Shown here one piece after another: positions 13,278-30,510 of a stretch of 64,000 nucleotides of DNA. A model generated the notes under the pieces. That model saw only the letters and a list, made by a program, of their open reading frames with translations, was not told where the DNA came from and did no database searches. Both the position numbers and the translations under genes were made by a program. How positions within the stretch are numbered: the stretch's first letter is position 1; the number at the start of each line of letters is the position of its first letter. The stretch comes from Siphlonurus alternatus. Taxonomy: Eukaryota; Arthropoda; Insecta; Ephemeroptera; Siphlonuridae. The stretch lies in NCBI GenBank assembly GCA_949825025.1, contig OX463781.1:31208675-31272674 (forward strand). Direction: 5' to 3'.

Positions 13278-15873
13278 AACACTCGGACATTTTTATTCGC
13301 ATGGAGCATATCATGTAGAACCGCACTGCAAAGTATGGGGGAAAATTATGTGTAAACTGTGTAATTGTATGCAATTATATGCAATTAAAAATCAGAACAA
13401 AACAATTAAAGTAAATATAAGTTTTAATATTATATACCATAAACAAATAAAAAATATTAACCCTAGTATATAATCTCTATTTATGGTAGAGTTTCATAAT
13501 TAAATTACATTTTTATTACATAACTGCAATAAAGTACAAAATAATAGGCGAAGGGTTTTCCCCCCCACAGAGATCTAGTTTGTTGGCGACGACGGTCACG
13601 TTTACAGTTTGGACAAAGGACCAATAGCGTTCCGTGCGAGTGTTGTTGTGTGTCGGCTTTTAGAGTCTCTTTGCCTGACCGCGACCAAAGCATACCACGT
13701 AGTCAGTAAAAATGTAAACCGAGAGAGAATAAAACACGATGTAATTATTCATTGTACGGTGGTATTGCATTTATTACAAAACATAACTGAATCCGTTAGG
13801 AAATAAAACACGATGTGAACCATGAATTTATTCAAATATTACTGACTCATAAAATCCATATAATATATATAATTTTTTTTGTATGATATAATTTTGGTCA
13901 TGAATATTGCATGAAATGGCTTATTTGCGGGCTTGGGATGGGACAACAGAAGAGACAATTTGAGCCAAGCCACCATAGCCTGGCTTCCATCGAGCTACGC
14001 TTTGCGTATGAATATAATATGAATTTGCCTTGTTTAAAATGAAAAAAATGAGAGAAAATGTAAAAAAAGATGATTACGCTACATTTTTTCTGGTATGTTA
14101 AAACTCAACTCATTTCTTTTTTAAAATAAAAAAATAATCATATTAAGTTTCATGATTCCTTGTATACGTACATTTTTTTTTTTATCTTCCTGCATGAAGA
14201 TTTAAATAAACTTTATTAGACCCCTCGTTTTAAAATAAATAATTTTTAAGACAATTTTAGAAAATGAATTAATGCTAACTCAAATCATTCTTATTTGTAA
14301 CTAATTAATGAGACAAATGAATCTCTGTTGCAGCTTTATACTTGTTCTGAACTGTCCAAACTTACGGTGAACTGTGGCTTGGGGCGCATGCAGAGCTTAA
14401 GCACACAGATAAGCCGCCTGCATTTGCTAGGATTAGTACAAGCTGCAACTGCAACTTATTCACTTTGCGGCGACATTCAGCAGTCAAGTGAACAATTAAA
14501 TTAACCTTCTCACCATGAAGACCAAAAGAACGTCACTGGATAGCCAAGACCTGGCGGGGAAATTTGAATGGGAAAATCGTATTTACTTGGTGGCTTGCTC
14601 GACGCACAGCAGGTTTACAGCACGTGTGTCCTCGGGCTGCCTTCATTATATAATTTTATTAATTTTCCTTGACATACTGTTTACCTTTTCATTTTTTACA
14701 TCATTACAGAACAGTTCATCTGAATAATTATTTTTTATCTTAACTTTTCAAGGACTCTTGAAATGTTTTTTGAATTAGTGCACTTCGTAAGACAGTTAAT
14801 TTACTAAAAAATTACTGATTATGTATAAATATTTTGCATGTTAAATTTTTTATCTTACCCCTAGTAAATTACTTCCTCCTTAATTTTGTTTAATTATAAA
14901 AATTGTTCTTAAAATGTGATTTCCAACAAAATAAAATGACATTATCAAGTAATTGTATCATTACGATGAACTTCTTTTTCAGAGATCGAATTTCATATAA
15001 GTGACAATTTCTTAAGGCAGTCGAGTCATTTGAGGCGCATCGTACGGATGTGATTTCTCAACTCAGTCGTCGAACGTTTAAGTGCAGCGCCGCGACCAGA
15101 CCGAATAAGACACGACTTATCACCTCTGCAAGGAGAAAATGACGCAGCGCAGGTGTCTGTTGGTGACAGCGCTGATTCAGCCAACATCAAATATATCGAT
15201 ATCCAATATAATCGACTCAAATCGTACCTAAATAGCGTTATAAATGAAAAGAAGAAGTGTCATGGTCAATATATGAAACCAATTTTATGTAATTTAAACA
15301 ACTTTAATATTAAGTTAATAACTGTTTTATAAGTATAAAGTTACATGTTGAAATATTGGAGAAAGTTAAGAAGCATGATATTAATTGCACCCTAGCTTTG
15401 TCTCCCTATTCTACTACAAAATTATCTTGTAACATACTCCACGTTTCAATATTAGTTACAATTACTTAAGAGGCGGCAACAGCAAACTCTCACTACATAC
15501 ATCTTGCGTGAACATACATTATAGTTGAGTTGTGGGAGGGTTTTGTTGGCGATGCAAATGTGCTTCTCAACGTCGACGAAACGTGGTTTGTAGCTACAAC
15601 TTGGTGTGGTAATTCAAAGGATTTACTGTGCAGTGCGGACTTGCTGTTTTCACCATGCACAAACTGCGTGTATCTATCTAGCTTGCCGCTGATACTCATG
15701 GGTGATGTTCCTCCTCCTACACTTTGCCAACCAGCTACTTATACGGTACAAGGATTGCTCTCTTACTACAACACTGCATGCAGTCTAGACTCAAAACTTA
15801 GCATTTAATTAAACAAGACGTTTCCATGGCTTCCTTTCTCTCGTGTGGTGAGTTTGCTAGAAAATGTGGAAAT

Positions 15874-15875
<2 letters not shown>

Positions 15876-15945
<70 letters not shown>
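15876..15945. repeat. (TC)n microsatellite, 70 bp
   Basis: Uninterrupted CT repeat. Confidence 0.98.
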
Positions 15946-15948
<3 letters not shown>

Positions 15949-16688
15949 CACTCGCGTTACACACTTCACGCAAGATAACGCAAATTAAATTGAAGCACTT
16001 GCAACATTAAATCATTAATTAATATATATTATAATCTTGTTTCATGTTATTAAAATAATGTGTTTTAATTTTAAATAATATTTGCAATTACAAAGATAAA
16101 TTTATTTAATTATTTACGCTATGAACTCTGTAAAAGTTAAATAAGAATATATTCAGCATTTATAAACTGTATAAAGAAATGTATTTTAAATGCTACCGAT
16201 AGTAGCAGTGCTGGTATGTATAATATATTATGTAAATAATACTGTAAATATTCCCGTTAACATATTTTAACTTTTTTTTTCATATTGTTTGCATTTTTTT
16301 TCTACCCTGTACAATTATAATTAATTATAATTTATTCTCTCATATTTAACTTTAACAGTGACTTTTTTGAGTTGTGTTTTACAAAAAAAAATCTGAAACA
16401 TTTGGAACTAATTTTTATTTTTAGCAATTGTCAAAATTTACGACTCGTAAAATTTTGCCACGTAAATTGTTTTTTAAAAAAGTCTTGCTATGAAAAGGTT
16501 AAAACCATTAACAACAATTAAGGAAATATTAATGTAGCTTACGTAATTGTTATCTAGCAAGCATCATTCAGCGCAACAGAGGCTGTGGAGATTGGACTAA
16601 CAAGATTGCGTAGGCACAACAGCGCCTCGTGCCCCCCAGGACGCAACCCGCACGACAAAAGTCGATTTTACACCCGCTGGCCTCTCTT

Positions 16689-16794
<106 letters not shown>

Positions 16795-16996
16795 GTTGCT
16801 TAGAGCACTATTATGCTAATTTTACAAGTCTCTCTGTGTGAAAGTTTTCAGCTTAAAAAGAGCGTTTTTTTTTTTAATTTTATTTTTTATTATTATTATT
16901 TTTAGAATGTGTTACAGGCAATATCTAAATATTTATGTTGTTTCAGGTGATTTCTTTCTATTTAAAACAATATTTTACATGTTTTATGTTTATAGC

Positions 16997-17040
16997 TATT
17001 TTGTAAGTATGAAACTACGTAGTTTCATACTTATAAAATA
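16997..17040. repeat. Loop-free palindrome, 44 bp
   Basis: The centre TACGTA is flanked by AAGTATGAAAC and its complement GTTTCATACTT. The arms are 22 bp with a single mismatch and no spacer. Such a sequence can form a cruciform. Confidence 0.55.
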
Positions 17041-17788
17041 GGTATAATACGACAACATGCATGATATATTAAATAATTACATTATTGCTTGAACAACTTA
17101 CTCATTCATTTTAATACAATGAAAAATAATGAGGTGCATCATTTAACTATTCTGCAGTACGAAAATCTTAGAGATTTAAAGTTTGTCATGCATCCATAAA
17201 AAAAAAATAATATTCTTCAAATATATTGCGATTTTTGTTAACTCTTCTCATAAACAGTGCAATATAAATATTTATTTTCTTTCTTTTTTTTTTTGGTGTA
17301 ACTAATGGCTATTAATTTTCATAAAGAGAAGCGTGATGTTAAAATTCTTGTTGTTGCAGCTGTCTTGTGATTTTCGACACATGAACAACAAACTGCGCGC
17401 AAAGAAGGCCATTCATTTTAAAAACAAAAACAGTTGCAGTGTATCACATCGTGGCATGAACTGTAGCCACTGCGGAGATCAGCATGGTGCCCTGGACGTC
17501 CCGTGGCGCCTTTACTCGAGAAGATACCATCCAGATGCTGACACATATTGCATATAACAACTTCTTCTTGTCACAAAAACTGCAGTTGCAAGTACATCAA
17601 GTTTATCAGTTCCGCTAACAGACAACAAAATAAATTTAAATTTGGCTTATCAGATTTTTTTTTTAAACAAAGTATTTTTTAATGTTTTTTTCTGTAAAAT
17701 ATTAGTTAATAGCCATGAAAATGGTAATAGACTGCTATGAAGCTAAAAATACATCATATTTTTTTGACACTAAACAATCTAGAGGAAT

Positions 17789-17789
<1 letters not shown>

Positions 17790-17827
<38 letters not shown>
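17790..17827. repeat. Poly(A) tract, 38 bp
   Basis: Pure A run. No SINE or LINE body is recognisable upstream on this strand. Confidence 0.95.
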
Positions 17828-17828
<1 letters not shown>

Positions 17829-18453
17829 ACTTATAATTACATATGTATAAAAGTTTGTACTTCATGACTTAAAAACATCGAAAATTTTTAAATATAGCTG
17901 TTTAAGTTATTGACAAGCTTCAACTCGTAAATGCCTCAGCTCCGCATTCTTACATTGCTCCGGGAGGTTTGTTAGGAGAAAAATCTTACTTATTTTTTCA
18001 TTCAAATTCTATGCTGCACAAAATCTCGAATATTTTTTGTGTCGTGTAAAGTGATCTTTTCCGTGGCTCGTATGAATTATTAATCTTGCCCTTCATAAGA
18101 ACCATCGGAAAAAAAAAATTAAAAACCAGGTACCGCTGGATTAAAGGATAGGAAGCTTGAGAGAACATGTCGTCGCGCGCAGTTCGCGCGCTAGATTTTT
18201 ATTGGCTGAGAGAATCGTTTCGTCATAGTTAAAGCTTCTCAATCTGAGGCTATTGTTAGAATGCAAACAAAGCTGCAACGAAGAAATTTAACCTACAATT
18301 TCTAAACCAACAGTTCATCCACAAGTTATGTTAAGCGTTATTATCCGTTCAGATCAATTTGTTTTAGTGAACCTGTCTCAATAATTACTTCGTACGATAT
18401 CCCCATGTATTATGAAGTAGTTATACTGTATATAAGAGGGGTGACTGACGAGG

Positions 18454-18496
18454 GCCACGTGGCGTGTCTGAGACGTGTCATAACGACACGTGTCGT
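18454..18496. promoter_or_regulatory. Paired CACGTG E-box palindromes
   Basis: GCCACGTGGC (18454-18463) and ACGACACGTGTCGT (18483-18496) are both perfect palindromes around CACGTG, the class of site bound by bHLH factors. A further ACGTGTC half lies between them. The block sits in a GC-richer island (18425-18530). Function is inferred from motif only. Confidence 0.35.
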
Positions 18497-19240
18497 CTGA
18501 CAGCTCACGCAGTCTTGGTAATTAAGTCTGCGCAAAGATATAAAAACATACTCTATAAATAATTATTGTTTGTCCAGAAGTAAAGTTATAAAATCTATGT
18601 CATAAATTAAGTAGTTAAATTTATACATCCCCTCCTATAGAATTATTATAGTCTATATATTAAAATAATGTTGAAGACCCCTACAGGCTTATAAACCTGT
18701 GTTAACTACTATTCTGTGTGGTTCTCATTCTATACACATTACAGAGATCAGTTTATGGGGTAGGATATAAATCATGGCGATCACAGCTGCCGAGCGGGTG
18801 GTGAAATTATTCTAGGTATATATAACATATACCACTCGAGTACGCCGATATAATAGTTATTAAGCTGTTAATTACATTTCTATTCACACAATATTCCAAT
18901 GTGGGGAGGTTTTTCTTATTGCGTAAAAATTTATTTTTATTTTTGTGAATATCATTATTTTTAGCATTAAACAATGAAATAGCGAAGTGAGCAAACGACG
19001 TCGTGTTTTAATTATTTTAGCGTGTTGGTTTCTTTAATGACCCCTGACATATTCAGTGTTGGATACATACATTTCAGTCAGCAGCAGCACATCATTAGTG
19101 AACGAACTCTCGACCATTCTCACTCATTCACTGCTTGCTGCTCGCTTTAATCTTACTTCCACCGTTACAAAATCTTGAAACTCCTTGCTCATATATGCTT
19201 CGTTATAATCGTTATTTTTATGTGTTTCTCCGTCTTCATA

Positions 19241-19381
19241 AGGGGCATTCACAAAGCCTTAAGGCCACATTTAAGGCTCAATAGTTTAAGACCAGAAATT
19301 TTGGGTCTAAAAAACACGTCTAAAATCAAGCTTTAAATTATCGAGCCTTAAATGTGGCCTTAAGACTTTGTGAATGCCCCT
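19241..19381. mobile_element. 141 bp MITE with 5 bp target duplication
   Basis: Terminal inverted repeats of about 40 bp: AGGGGCATTCACAAAG, then CTTAAGGCCACATTTAAGGC, mirrored at the right end by GCCTTAAATGTGGCCTTAAG and CTTTGTGAATGCCCCT. The direct repeat TCATA flanks it at 19236-19240 and 19382-19386. The interior contains a second small hairpin (AGACCAGAAATTTTGGGTCT). The superfamily is not assigned. Confidence 0.75.
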
Positions 19382-20007
19382 TCATATGTATAATATGACT
19401 TAAAATTTATGATTTTATTTTACAGGAAATAATGTGTATAATATAATAATTTTATGTAATGTAAATTTTTAGCATATAGTCTATCATTCATAAGCTACAT
19501 GCAATGTTTTGATAAATATTTTAGTAAACTAGGAAATCGGAGATTTTGTTAAATTTTCTTTTGCTAAAAGTATGTAACATTTATCTTATGTTTATTTACA
19601 CCTTTTTTGGTATTTTGAGCTGAAGATATAATGAGGAGGGACTGTATGAATACTTCATGCAAATGAATAAAAAAAAAAGGTTTACTCATTATATCGAAGA
19701 GAGCAGAATAGGTTAGACTCGTGTACAAGTTACTTTGATGCTCACCATTGGTGCTGCTGTCAGTCACTATTTTTTTAATGTGAGACACAAGAATCATATC
19801 GTTTCGCCTCTGGGCAATTACATTCTTGAACAATTGGGCTACGTTTGCCCCTTCAAGTGTTTTCTGTTTGCCTTTGAAGTCTCTGTCATCCCTCTTAGGA
19901 GCACGGACGGGTTGAGGGGTCTACCCCAGCCTGCCAGGTTGGGAGAGGGGGTAGCCTCTGGCAAGCCGCTAGGGGCGGGGATTGTCCCAGGCTGGCACGG
20001 GACGGTA

Positions 20008-20030
20008 GTCACGTGACCCCCGTGACGTCA
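20008..20030. promoter_or_regulatory. E-box palindrome next to a CRE palindrome
   Basis: GTCACGTGAC (20008-20017) is followed six bases later by TGACGTCA (20023-20030), inside a GC-rich island at about 19890-20110. These match bHLH-ZIP and CREB/ATF sites. No gene start is recognised nearby. Confidence 0.3.
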
Positions 20031-22614
20031 GTGTCGCATACCAAGTATCACAATAGTTCTGTTGTCATTACAGCGAGTATGGCCACCCCCAGACAAAAGA
20101 ATCTAGACCCAATGTCCAACCCTTGTCAGTCAAGTGACTCACTCAAGGGAGAATGAATAAACTTTGGCTAAAATAATATCGTAACAGACAATAAAATAAT
20201 TGCTAAATATTATTAATAATTATTTTTTATGAAATTAATTAAATAGAATTAAACGAAAAATTCTATGAAAAATTAAAAACACGTAAAAAAAAATTGTCTT
20301 GTTTTATTCACTAAAATTAATATATTTTAGCTAGAATTATAAAATTCTGTTTATTTATTTTGTTTATTGAATTCAATACAGCTAGTAGAGTAATATAAAT
20401 AGTACAGTATTTCCATAAGTTTGGATGTATGATGATTGTAGTACATCTCCAGCTTATAACATAAAATAATTTTCACAGATTCTATATGATTTAAATAAAT
20501 ATATTTGTAGAATTAATTATATACCCACTAGTTTAATATATATTTTATATAATATAAGTATAAAATATTCGAATATATTTAATCTGTATAAGAAATAACA
20601 CTTGATAATTATAAATATTCTCAGTTTAATCAAGTAATTATTCACAGCTTATAACCACCATGTCGCATGATGGAATTTAGAATCGAATATTAAAACTTGG
20701 TCTATTTTTTCTCCAGCTGTTCCATGCATATAAAAATTCCAGATGATGGACTATAGTAAGATGAAGGACTAGCCCATCTGGGAACCTTAATGTGACGAGC
20801 AAATGAAGTAATTTTTTCCTGGAAGTTTGTAAGCTTAAACAACAATTATTTTTTTAAGTTCAGTAAGTAAAAAATACCTATAATAAAATTATATACTATA
20901 GCAAGAACCGACATGTATATAAAATATACTGCATCCTTCATTACACCGTTATCATTTCAAGTACAGGCTACTTATGGTATAACGAATATTAAGGGTCTGT
21001 AAAATTCCCTGCTTTTATATACTTCAAACAGATGTATATAAATATGAGGTTGTAAATTATTAAACATTATTTATGCTATTTGTCTCCAAGGAAATACAAT
21101 TTTAAGCCTGGAAGGTATGGGGAGGAGACCTTATTGAACACTGAAATGGTATATATATATTTGCCATAATTACTGCGTATATATACGTTTGCCTGAGCAG
21201 CACTTCTCCCCCACTGCTTCGAATATAAGGGTGTGATTGCAAACTATGGGGTGAAGTAATCATAAAGAAAGAGGGAAGGGGATGATATGACTAACCCCCT
21301 CTAGCAACAGAAAAGAAAAAGGGGGAGGAAATCTTTTCAATCAAGAACCTGCAAAAATATCTACAGGGGAAATTTTCGATGATTTTTTTTTAAGAGAATT
21401 CTTTACGTATAATTCTTATTATTTAATAAAGATTAAAGTAATGTATCATTATGCAAGTAAAACTTTAAATTAATAATGCTTTATATAAAATTCCAAAGTT
21501 TACAAAGTTAGTTTATATTTATAAAATTTGCCAGTATATGTAAGGTTTTTGTCTCTCCATAATTTACAACAACATTTTGTAGCTGACACGATCGAGTTTC
21601 TTATTTCATCATAAGAAAAGTGATCCACTTTTCATCTTAAAAGCATTATTTACGCTTTTTCATACTTGTTAGGAAATTAAGTTAGGAAATGAAATTGTAT
21701 TTATACGAGCAAATAACGTTGTAAATGTAAACTGAAATTCTTAGAAAAAAATTATTAATTTAAATTATAAAATTTAATTCTGTACAGGAAGAGAGACAAA
21801 ACATAATTTAAAAAAATCTGTTTGTATCAGATTTAAAATAAAAATTTAAATTGACGATAATTGTTTAACATTTACACATGTTTTCTATACCTACTAACTG
21901 ACCATTTTTTTGCATGTCCCACCGATGCTAAAAATATACACAGTTTCGAGATTTTTTTTATCAATTTGAGATATTGGAATTGAATCTAAAAAGCAATAAA
22001 AACACACATGAAACAATTTGAAAACACTCCAGATGTAGTCTATTATAATCTCTCAAGTAATCCCAGCGGATTACGCCCTCGTTCAAAACTGGAGGCCATG
22101 AGAGTTCCTTACGTTTAGAGACAGGGAGTTTTCTGCGTGACTGTTTTAGAAGCGGACGCTTCATCAAGAAGAAAAGCTAAGATTTTGTTGGAAGCAAATT
22201 TTATTGAACCTCAAATAACAAAGAAACGACGAAATATTAGTTACGTTTATATTTCAGTATAGAATTAAATATAGAAATATAAAAAATATTATTATTACCT
22301 GTGCAGGACAAAATAAAATCGAGTCTGAATTATTAATTTTAATATAACAAAAATACAAATGAAAAAGATCTGCAGAAATTAATATTGATATTGAAGTGAA
22401 TATACAGTCAAATATTCATTAAATTTGAAACCAATTTAATGTTGATGTATTGATAATTAATAGACCAATATAATATTTTTATTCCTTTGACATTCGCTAA
22501 ATATTTAAATTCATGAATTTAATTAATGTTAGTATATCTATGAAATAAGGAGAGAGAAAGAAGTCATGGGTAGATGGGTACATAAATTATAAAATATTAT
22601 AAACAATTATGTTT

Positions 22615-22683
22615 ATTATAGGAGTTTGTTTAGTGCTATTTCGCCATCCGATTATTATATAGCACTAAACAAACTCCTTATAA
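22615..22683. repeat. 69 bp hairpin
   Basis: Arms GGAGTTTGTTTAGTGCTAT (22621-22639) and ATAGCACTAAACAAACTCC (22659-22677) are perfect complements, extended by TTATA/TTATAA. The loop is 19 nt (TTCGCCATCCGATTATTAT). It lies 50 bp from FB1 copy B. It may be a tiny MITE or a transcribed hairpin. Confidence 0.6.
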
Positions 22684-22732
22684 TTTAATATCACGCTATA
22701 TCCTGTCAGAAGTAGAATTACAAAAAATCTTC

Positions 22733-23054
22733 AATGGAGTATTGTCCTCAATTTTTTTTTATTGCAGAAATGGATAGAGAGTGCAAAGTTATGCTACCCT
22801 GATTTTTTTCAGATTTTTTAGAGCCCGGGAACTATTTTTAAAAAATTATTGAAAGTTATTTTTGTGACGTCACGAGACGCCGCTCCTTAAGAAAAAGATA
22901 GGACTTGTCGCCGCGTGACGTCACAAAAAGGACTTTCAATAATTTTTTAAAAATACTTCCCGGGCTCTAAAAAATCTGAAAAAAATCAGGGTAGCATAAC
23001 TTTGCACGCTCTATCCATTTCTGCAATAAAAAAAATTGAGAACAATACTCCATT
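22733..23054. mobile_element. FB1 foldback element, copy B (CRE-bearing subfamily)
   Basis: A 322 bp palindrome with ends AATGGAGTATTGT...ACAATACTCCATT. The arms share the FB1 words (TTGCAGAAATGGATAGAG, TTATGCTACCCTGATTTTTT, AACTATTTTTAAAAAATTAT). The arms match much better than those of copy A. The centre differs from the other copies: it carries GTGACGTCAC on each side (22864-22873 and 22915-22924) around a GACGCCGCTCCTTAAG core. Target duplication is not certain. Confidence 0.8.
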
Positions 23055-26557
<3,503 letters not shown>

Positions 26558-28712
26558 AAATGTACGAAACTTCCTATCATGATTGATTTTACTTCATTTC
26601 ATGTTGATATTAATAGAAAAAAAAATAAAGAAAAAAAAGTTAATATACAGTATTATGTTGAGTACTTTCTTTGGCAAAAGTATCCAGATTCTTTGAACTC
26701 AATCATCAATAGACAGCCTGATTGCTAATTAGAAGAAAACGCGGCAACTTTGAAAGTTTTAAAGCTTTTGGAAATTATAGCATTCTCACTGTAATCTAAA
26801 TACCACCTTGTAGAGACAATTCTGAAGTTTCTGAACTAGGGAGTTCTAGACACTTCTGGCTATGGTTGTACGCAGTATAATTTTAAATTAACAATCATTG
26901 CTAAATTATTCTTCAAGAAGTGTTTTAATGGAATGAAGTAATAATAATACTTTGTAATTACTGTTATAAAAAAACAATGTAATTTACATTGAAAAAAATC
27001 TAGGTTAACTATACTTTATAAAAGAATTAAGAATAAAAAATTTTTGCTATGCATATAGTGCCAATCACAAAGAGAAAAAAAAAAGTTTAAATAACTGTTT
27101 TTTTTTAAATAAATAAGTTGAAAAAAGTAATTATACAATTGCTTACTATAAAAATCATTATGGACTATATATACTGCAATGAGAATATATCACCTCCCTA
27201 AGTCCTCAAATGTCAGGTTTAAGTATAGCATTGTGCCTGGTCGTGACATCGGAGAAATGAGCCAGCGTATATCTTATTCACGAAGCCGCCTGCTTTGCTC
27301 CTAGATCCACGTAATGAAATGGATATAAAGAAAAATATCGTACTGCTGCAGGAGCAATTGTTTATTTACCTTTTCTCTTGTTCGAGTATATATATGAATA
27401 ATGCGTGTACCTACATTACATCGTTTTCTTCTTTATTTTTTTACCTTCTCTGTTTACAACTTATGTCTAAAGTATATGGGACCTTTGAGTACACATTTTT
27501 GTGTGACATTGGTCTCAAGTTTTCTCAAAGGACACTTACTTGTTTATATATACCTTACATTTACAACTAGATTATTTAACATTATACATATTAATATCAC
27601 GTAAACTCACAAGATAAATATGTAAATAAATATGTAACATACCACCATGAAATTATTAATCTCTATAAAATAATTTTTATCTTTATTTTAAGAATTTCTA
27701 TGTTTGTTTACATTCTTATATAAATTTTGTCAAAGAAAATTATATCATCAAATGTAAATTTATACCAATCTATTACACGTTATAAATGATGTTCCGTAAA
27801 ATAATATTCCTCAAAGTAATCGCGATATATCCGAAGGCGGACGTCGCTTGAAAGATCAAAGCAGTAATAGTAATTTGTGGGTCAATATCATCGGTGCCAA
27901 GCATGCTGCTGAACCACAGAGCGGTAATTACCATCGCTGCATGGGGTTCCAACCAGCTCTCGTAAAGAATATTCAATATTGGAGAGCAAATATTAATGCT
28001 ATAAAAATACGTACATTAATAATAAAAAAAAGGAATACAACTTAATGTTTTGCCGATAAAAAAAATATATGCATATAAAGATGACAAAATTTTATACAAA
28101 AAAAGTTTTCTAAAAGGAATATTCTAAAAATCATTTTTAAGTACAGGGTCTATAATAAAAAAAGTTAAAAAAAGTTAGACAAATTTCACGAAATTAATGA
28201 ATCCTAATATAGACCCCAGAAGTTATTTCTGCAAGCTGTGTAGATGCATTTTAGCTCTAATTGTGTCTCCACTTCAAACTTTGAAAACAAAAAAAGAAAA
28301 GAAGGGTTTTACGCCCTAAGAATAAACAGGGTGATGCCTAGGAAGCTTTATGGTGCTTTTCGCGCAAAGAGCTGCGTGATTAAGCGGGAGCTCCTAGTAT
28401 GAAGCGACGAAGAGCACGCGGGTTGAGTGGTCTCTCTCTGGCTGCACCCGCCGGAATGCTCTCACGCCGTGGCGCCCTACCATCCATGTAATCCTGCCCG
28501 CCGCCGCCACAAGCGCCTAACAGAGGAGGAGATCCTCCCTTCGTTCTTCTAATACCTCCCACTCTTTTACATGGGGATTATTCCACTGAACTGAATTCGG
28601 AAATCGTCCTACTCAAATCGCGTATAAAAGCTCGTGGAAATCACGTGCTAAGCTTTAGTTATATACCTAATGCAAATGAATCTTGAGAGCAATAAAATTT
28701 ATTACTTGTTCA

Positions 28713-28738
28713 TTTAAAAAAAAAAAAAAAAAAAAAAA
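28713..28738. repeat. Poly(A) tract, about 24 bp
   Basis: Near-pure A run after CATTTA, followed by GGAATACAC. Confidence 0.9.
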
Positions 28739-28941
28739 GGAATACACTTAAAAAATTATATTTAATTTAAAGTAAGTAAGTTTTTATTTTATTGTTGTGG
28801 ACAAATTTCGATAACAAATAATATACTAATTTTTATTAGCATCGAAAACAATTAGTTTCATTTTAATCATGCTTTTTATTTGAGCCAAATCCTTTGTCAA
28901 TGTTATAGTGAAAAGCTATATACTATTATATATATAAATTT

Positions 28942-29007
28942 CTCATATAGAATACCCAGATAATTTTAATTATTAAAATGATCTGGTAGTTATTCTATAA
29001 AAATGAG
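28942..29007. repeat. Imperfect 66 bp palindrome
   Basis: CTCATATAGAATACCCAGAT and ATTTTAAT are mirrored by ATTAAAAT, ATCTGG and TATTCTATAAAAATGAG, with small indels. It is likely a decayed small hairpin element. Confidence 0.4.
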
Positions 29008-30510
29008 AATTTTAATTATGTAAAGCAACCTGGTTCATTGTAAATTGTAATTGTTAATTTATATATTTTTAGTGCCTTTTCCTCATTCAGAAACTCTTCC
29101 ATATTTGATTCTATCGATATTTTTTTTTTCTCTTCAAATATTTTCAAGCGTAATATTTTCAAAGTATACACTATGTTCTATGTGTTTAACTTTCCATGAA
29201 GTTACATAAAATTAATAGACAAATTTCTTTGCCCATGTAATAATATGAGGAACACCAAAGGCTTGTGAGGTTGCCGTTACAATGTAAGGGTAATTATGCA
29301 GTCAGATGCAAGTGTCAGATATTTTACTGTAAACAAGATTATTAACTCATAAATTAAAAATAATTTTTTATTTTTGTAATTGAACTGTTTAATTTAATCT
29401 TTTTTTTTTAATTAAAAAAATAATAATGAATATTTTATGAAAGCATTAATTAAAAAAGCTTATGCAAACAAAAAAAAAATAAGTTTAATTAAGCTAGGTC
29501 ATGGTTTAAAATTTGCTAAACATACAGGAAAAAAATAGTCTATAGTTATATGTATTATACATATTTATAATTTATATATATGTATATAACATGTTATCCA
29601 AAGCATCAGCGGTAGAGTGTTATATTATTTAATATTCATTCTATAGCAAATGTTTTCATAAATGATGATGTTCTAACAATGACCTAATGTTTGCACAGTT
29701 TATTTTACAATGTTAGTATATGTATTTTGATGCAAAAACATTTTCTAAAGCACAGAAAACAAGTGGAGGAAGAGATTGTGGTTACGGTGACGATGCTGTA
29801 AAGCTATACTACGCCTTTCTATGATTACTCATTCATAAGTATGCAAGGAACGGTTTTAGCGGCGGAAGACATAGTACTTAGTGATTAATTTAATGCTGCA
29901 GTTTGCATAGCAATCTGAGAATTTGTTTGCTAAGCTATTGTGAGTAGACTTGAGATGCGGTGACGTCGACCGCTCTCTGCACATACCTTCTCTTGATATA
30001 ATTAAGTAACCTTAAATAAATACAAAATGTTATATTAGTAGCTATATATCTGTTTGTGAGTATACAATTTTTATTTCTTTTTTTATGGAAACAAGCTGTC
30101 ACATAAATTACAGAGTGTGTTTCCGTCAATGTATTTTTTTTTTATCTCTCCTTCTTTTTGGTTGTTATGTTGAAACGTAAAAATGTGATAAGCTCGTAAA
30201 TAATCAGAGCTATTCGAGTGTCAGCAGGTCGGTAATTTGTTGTTTGTGAAGTTATTGGAAAGACACGAGAGAAGTGAGTTTCTTCTCCCCCGCCATTCAG
30301 GCAGAATGTCGCACTGCAACTGACGTAAACGTTGTAACATGTTGACGCATGTTGAATGTTTCTGTAGGTTTTTGTCAGACTTTATTTTAAAATTATAATG
30401 AGGATTATATTTTGAAAAATATTTCAATTAAATTTAACAAGAAAAGTTTTTACGATAAATAAATAATTTGATATCATGGGTGACATATAAAAAAAGATGA
30501 CATTTCTTAC

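Larger units (their letters stand above)
17828..22614. other. Gene-free stretch
   Basis: GC-richer blocks at about 18120-18260 (with ATTGGCTG and CGCGCGCAGTTCGCGCGC, promoter-like), 18425-18530, 18670-18850 and 19880-20110. From 20150 to 22600 the sequence is AT-rich, with a purine-rich block at 21260-21340. No gene recognised. Confidence 0.6.
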
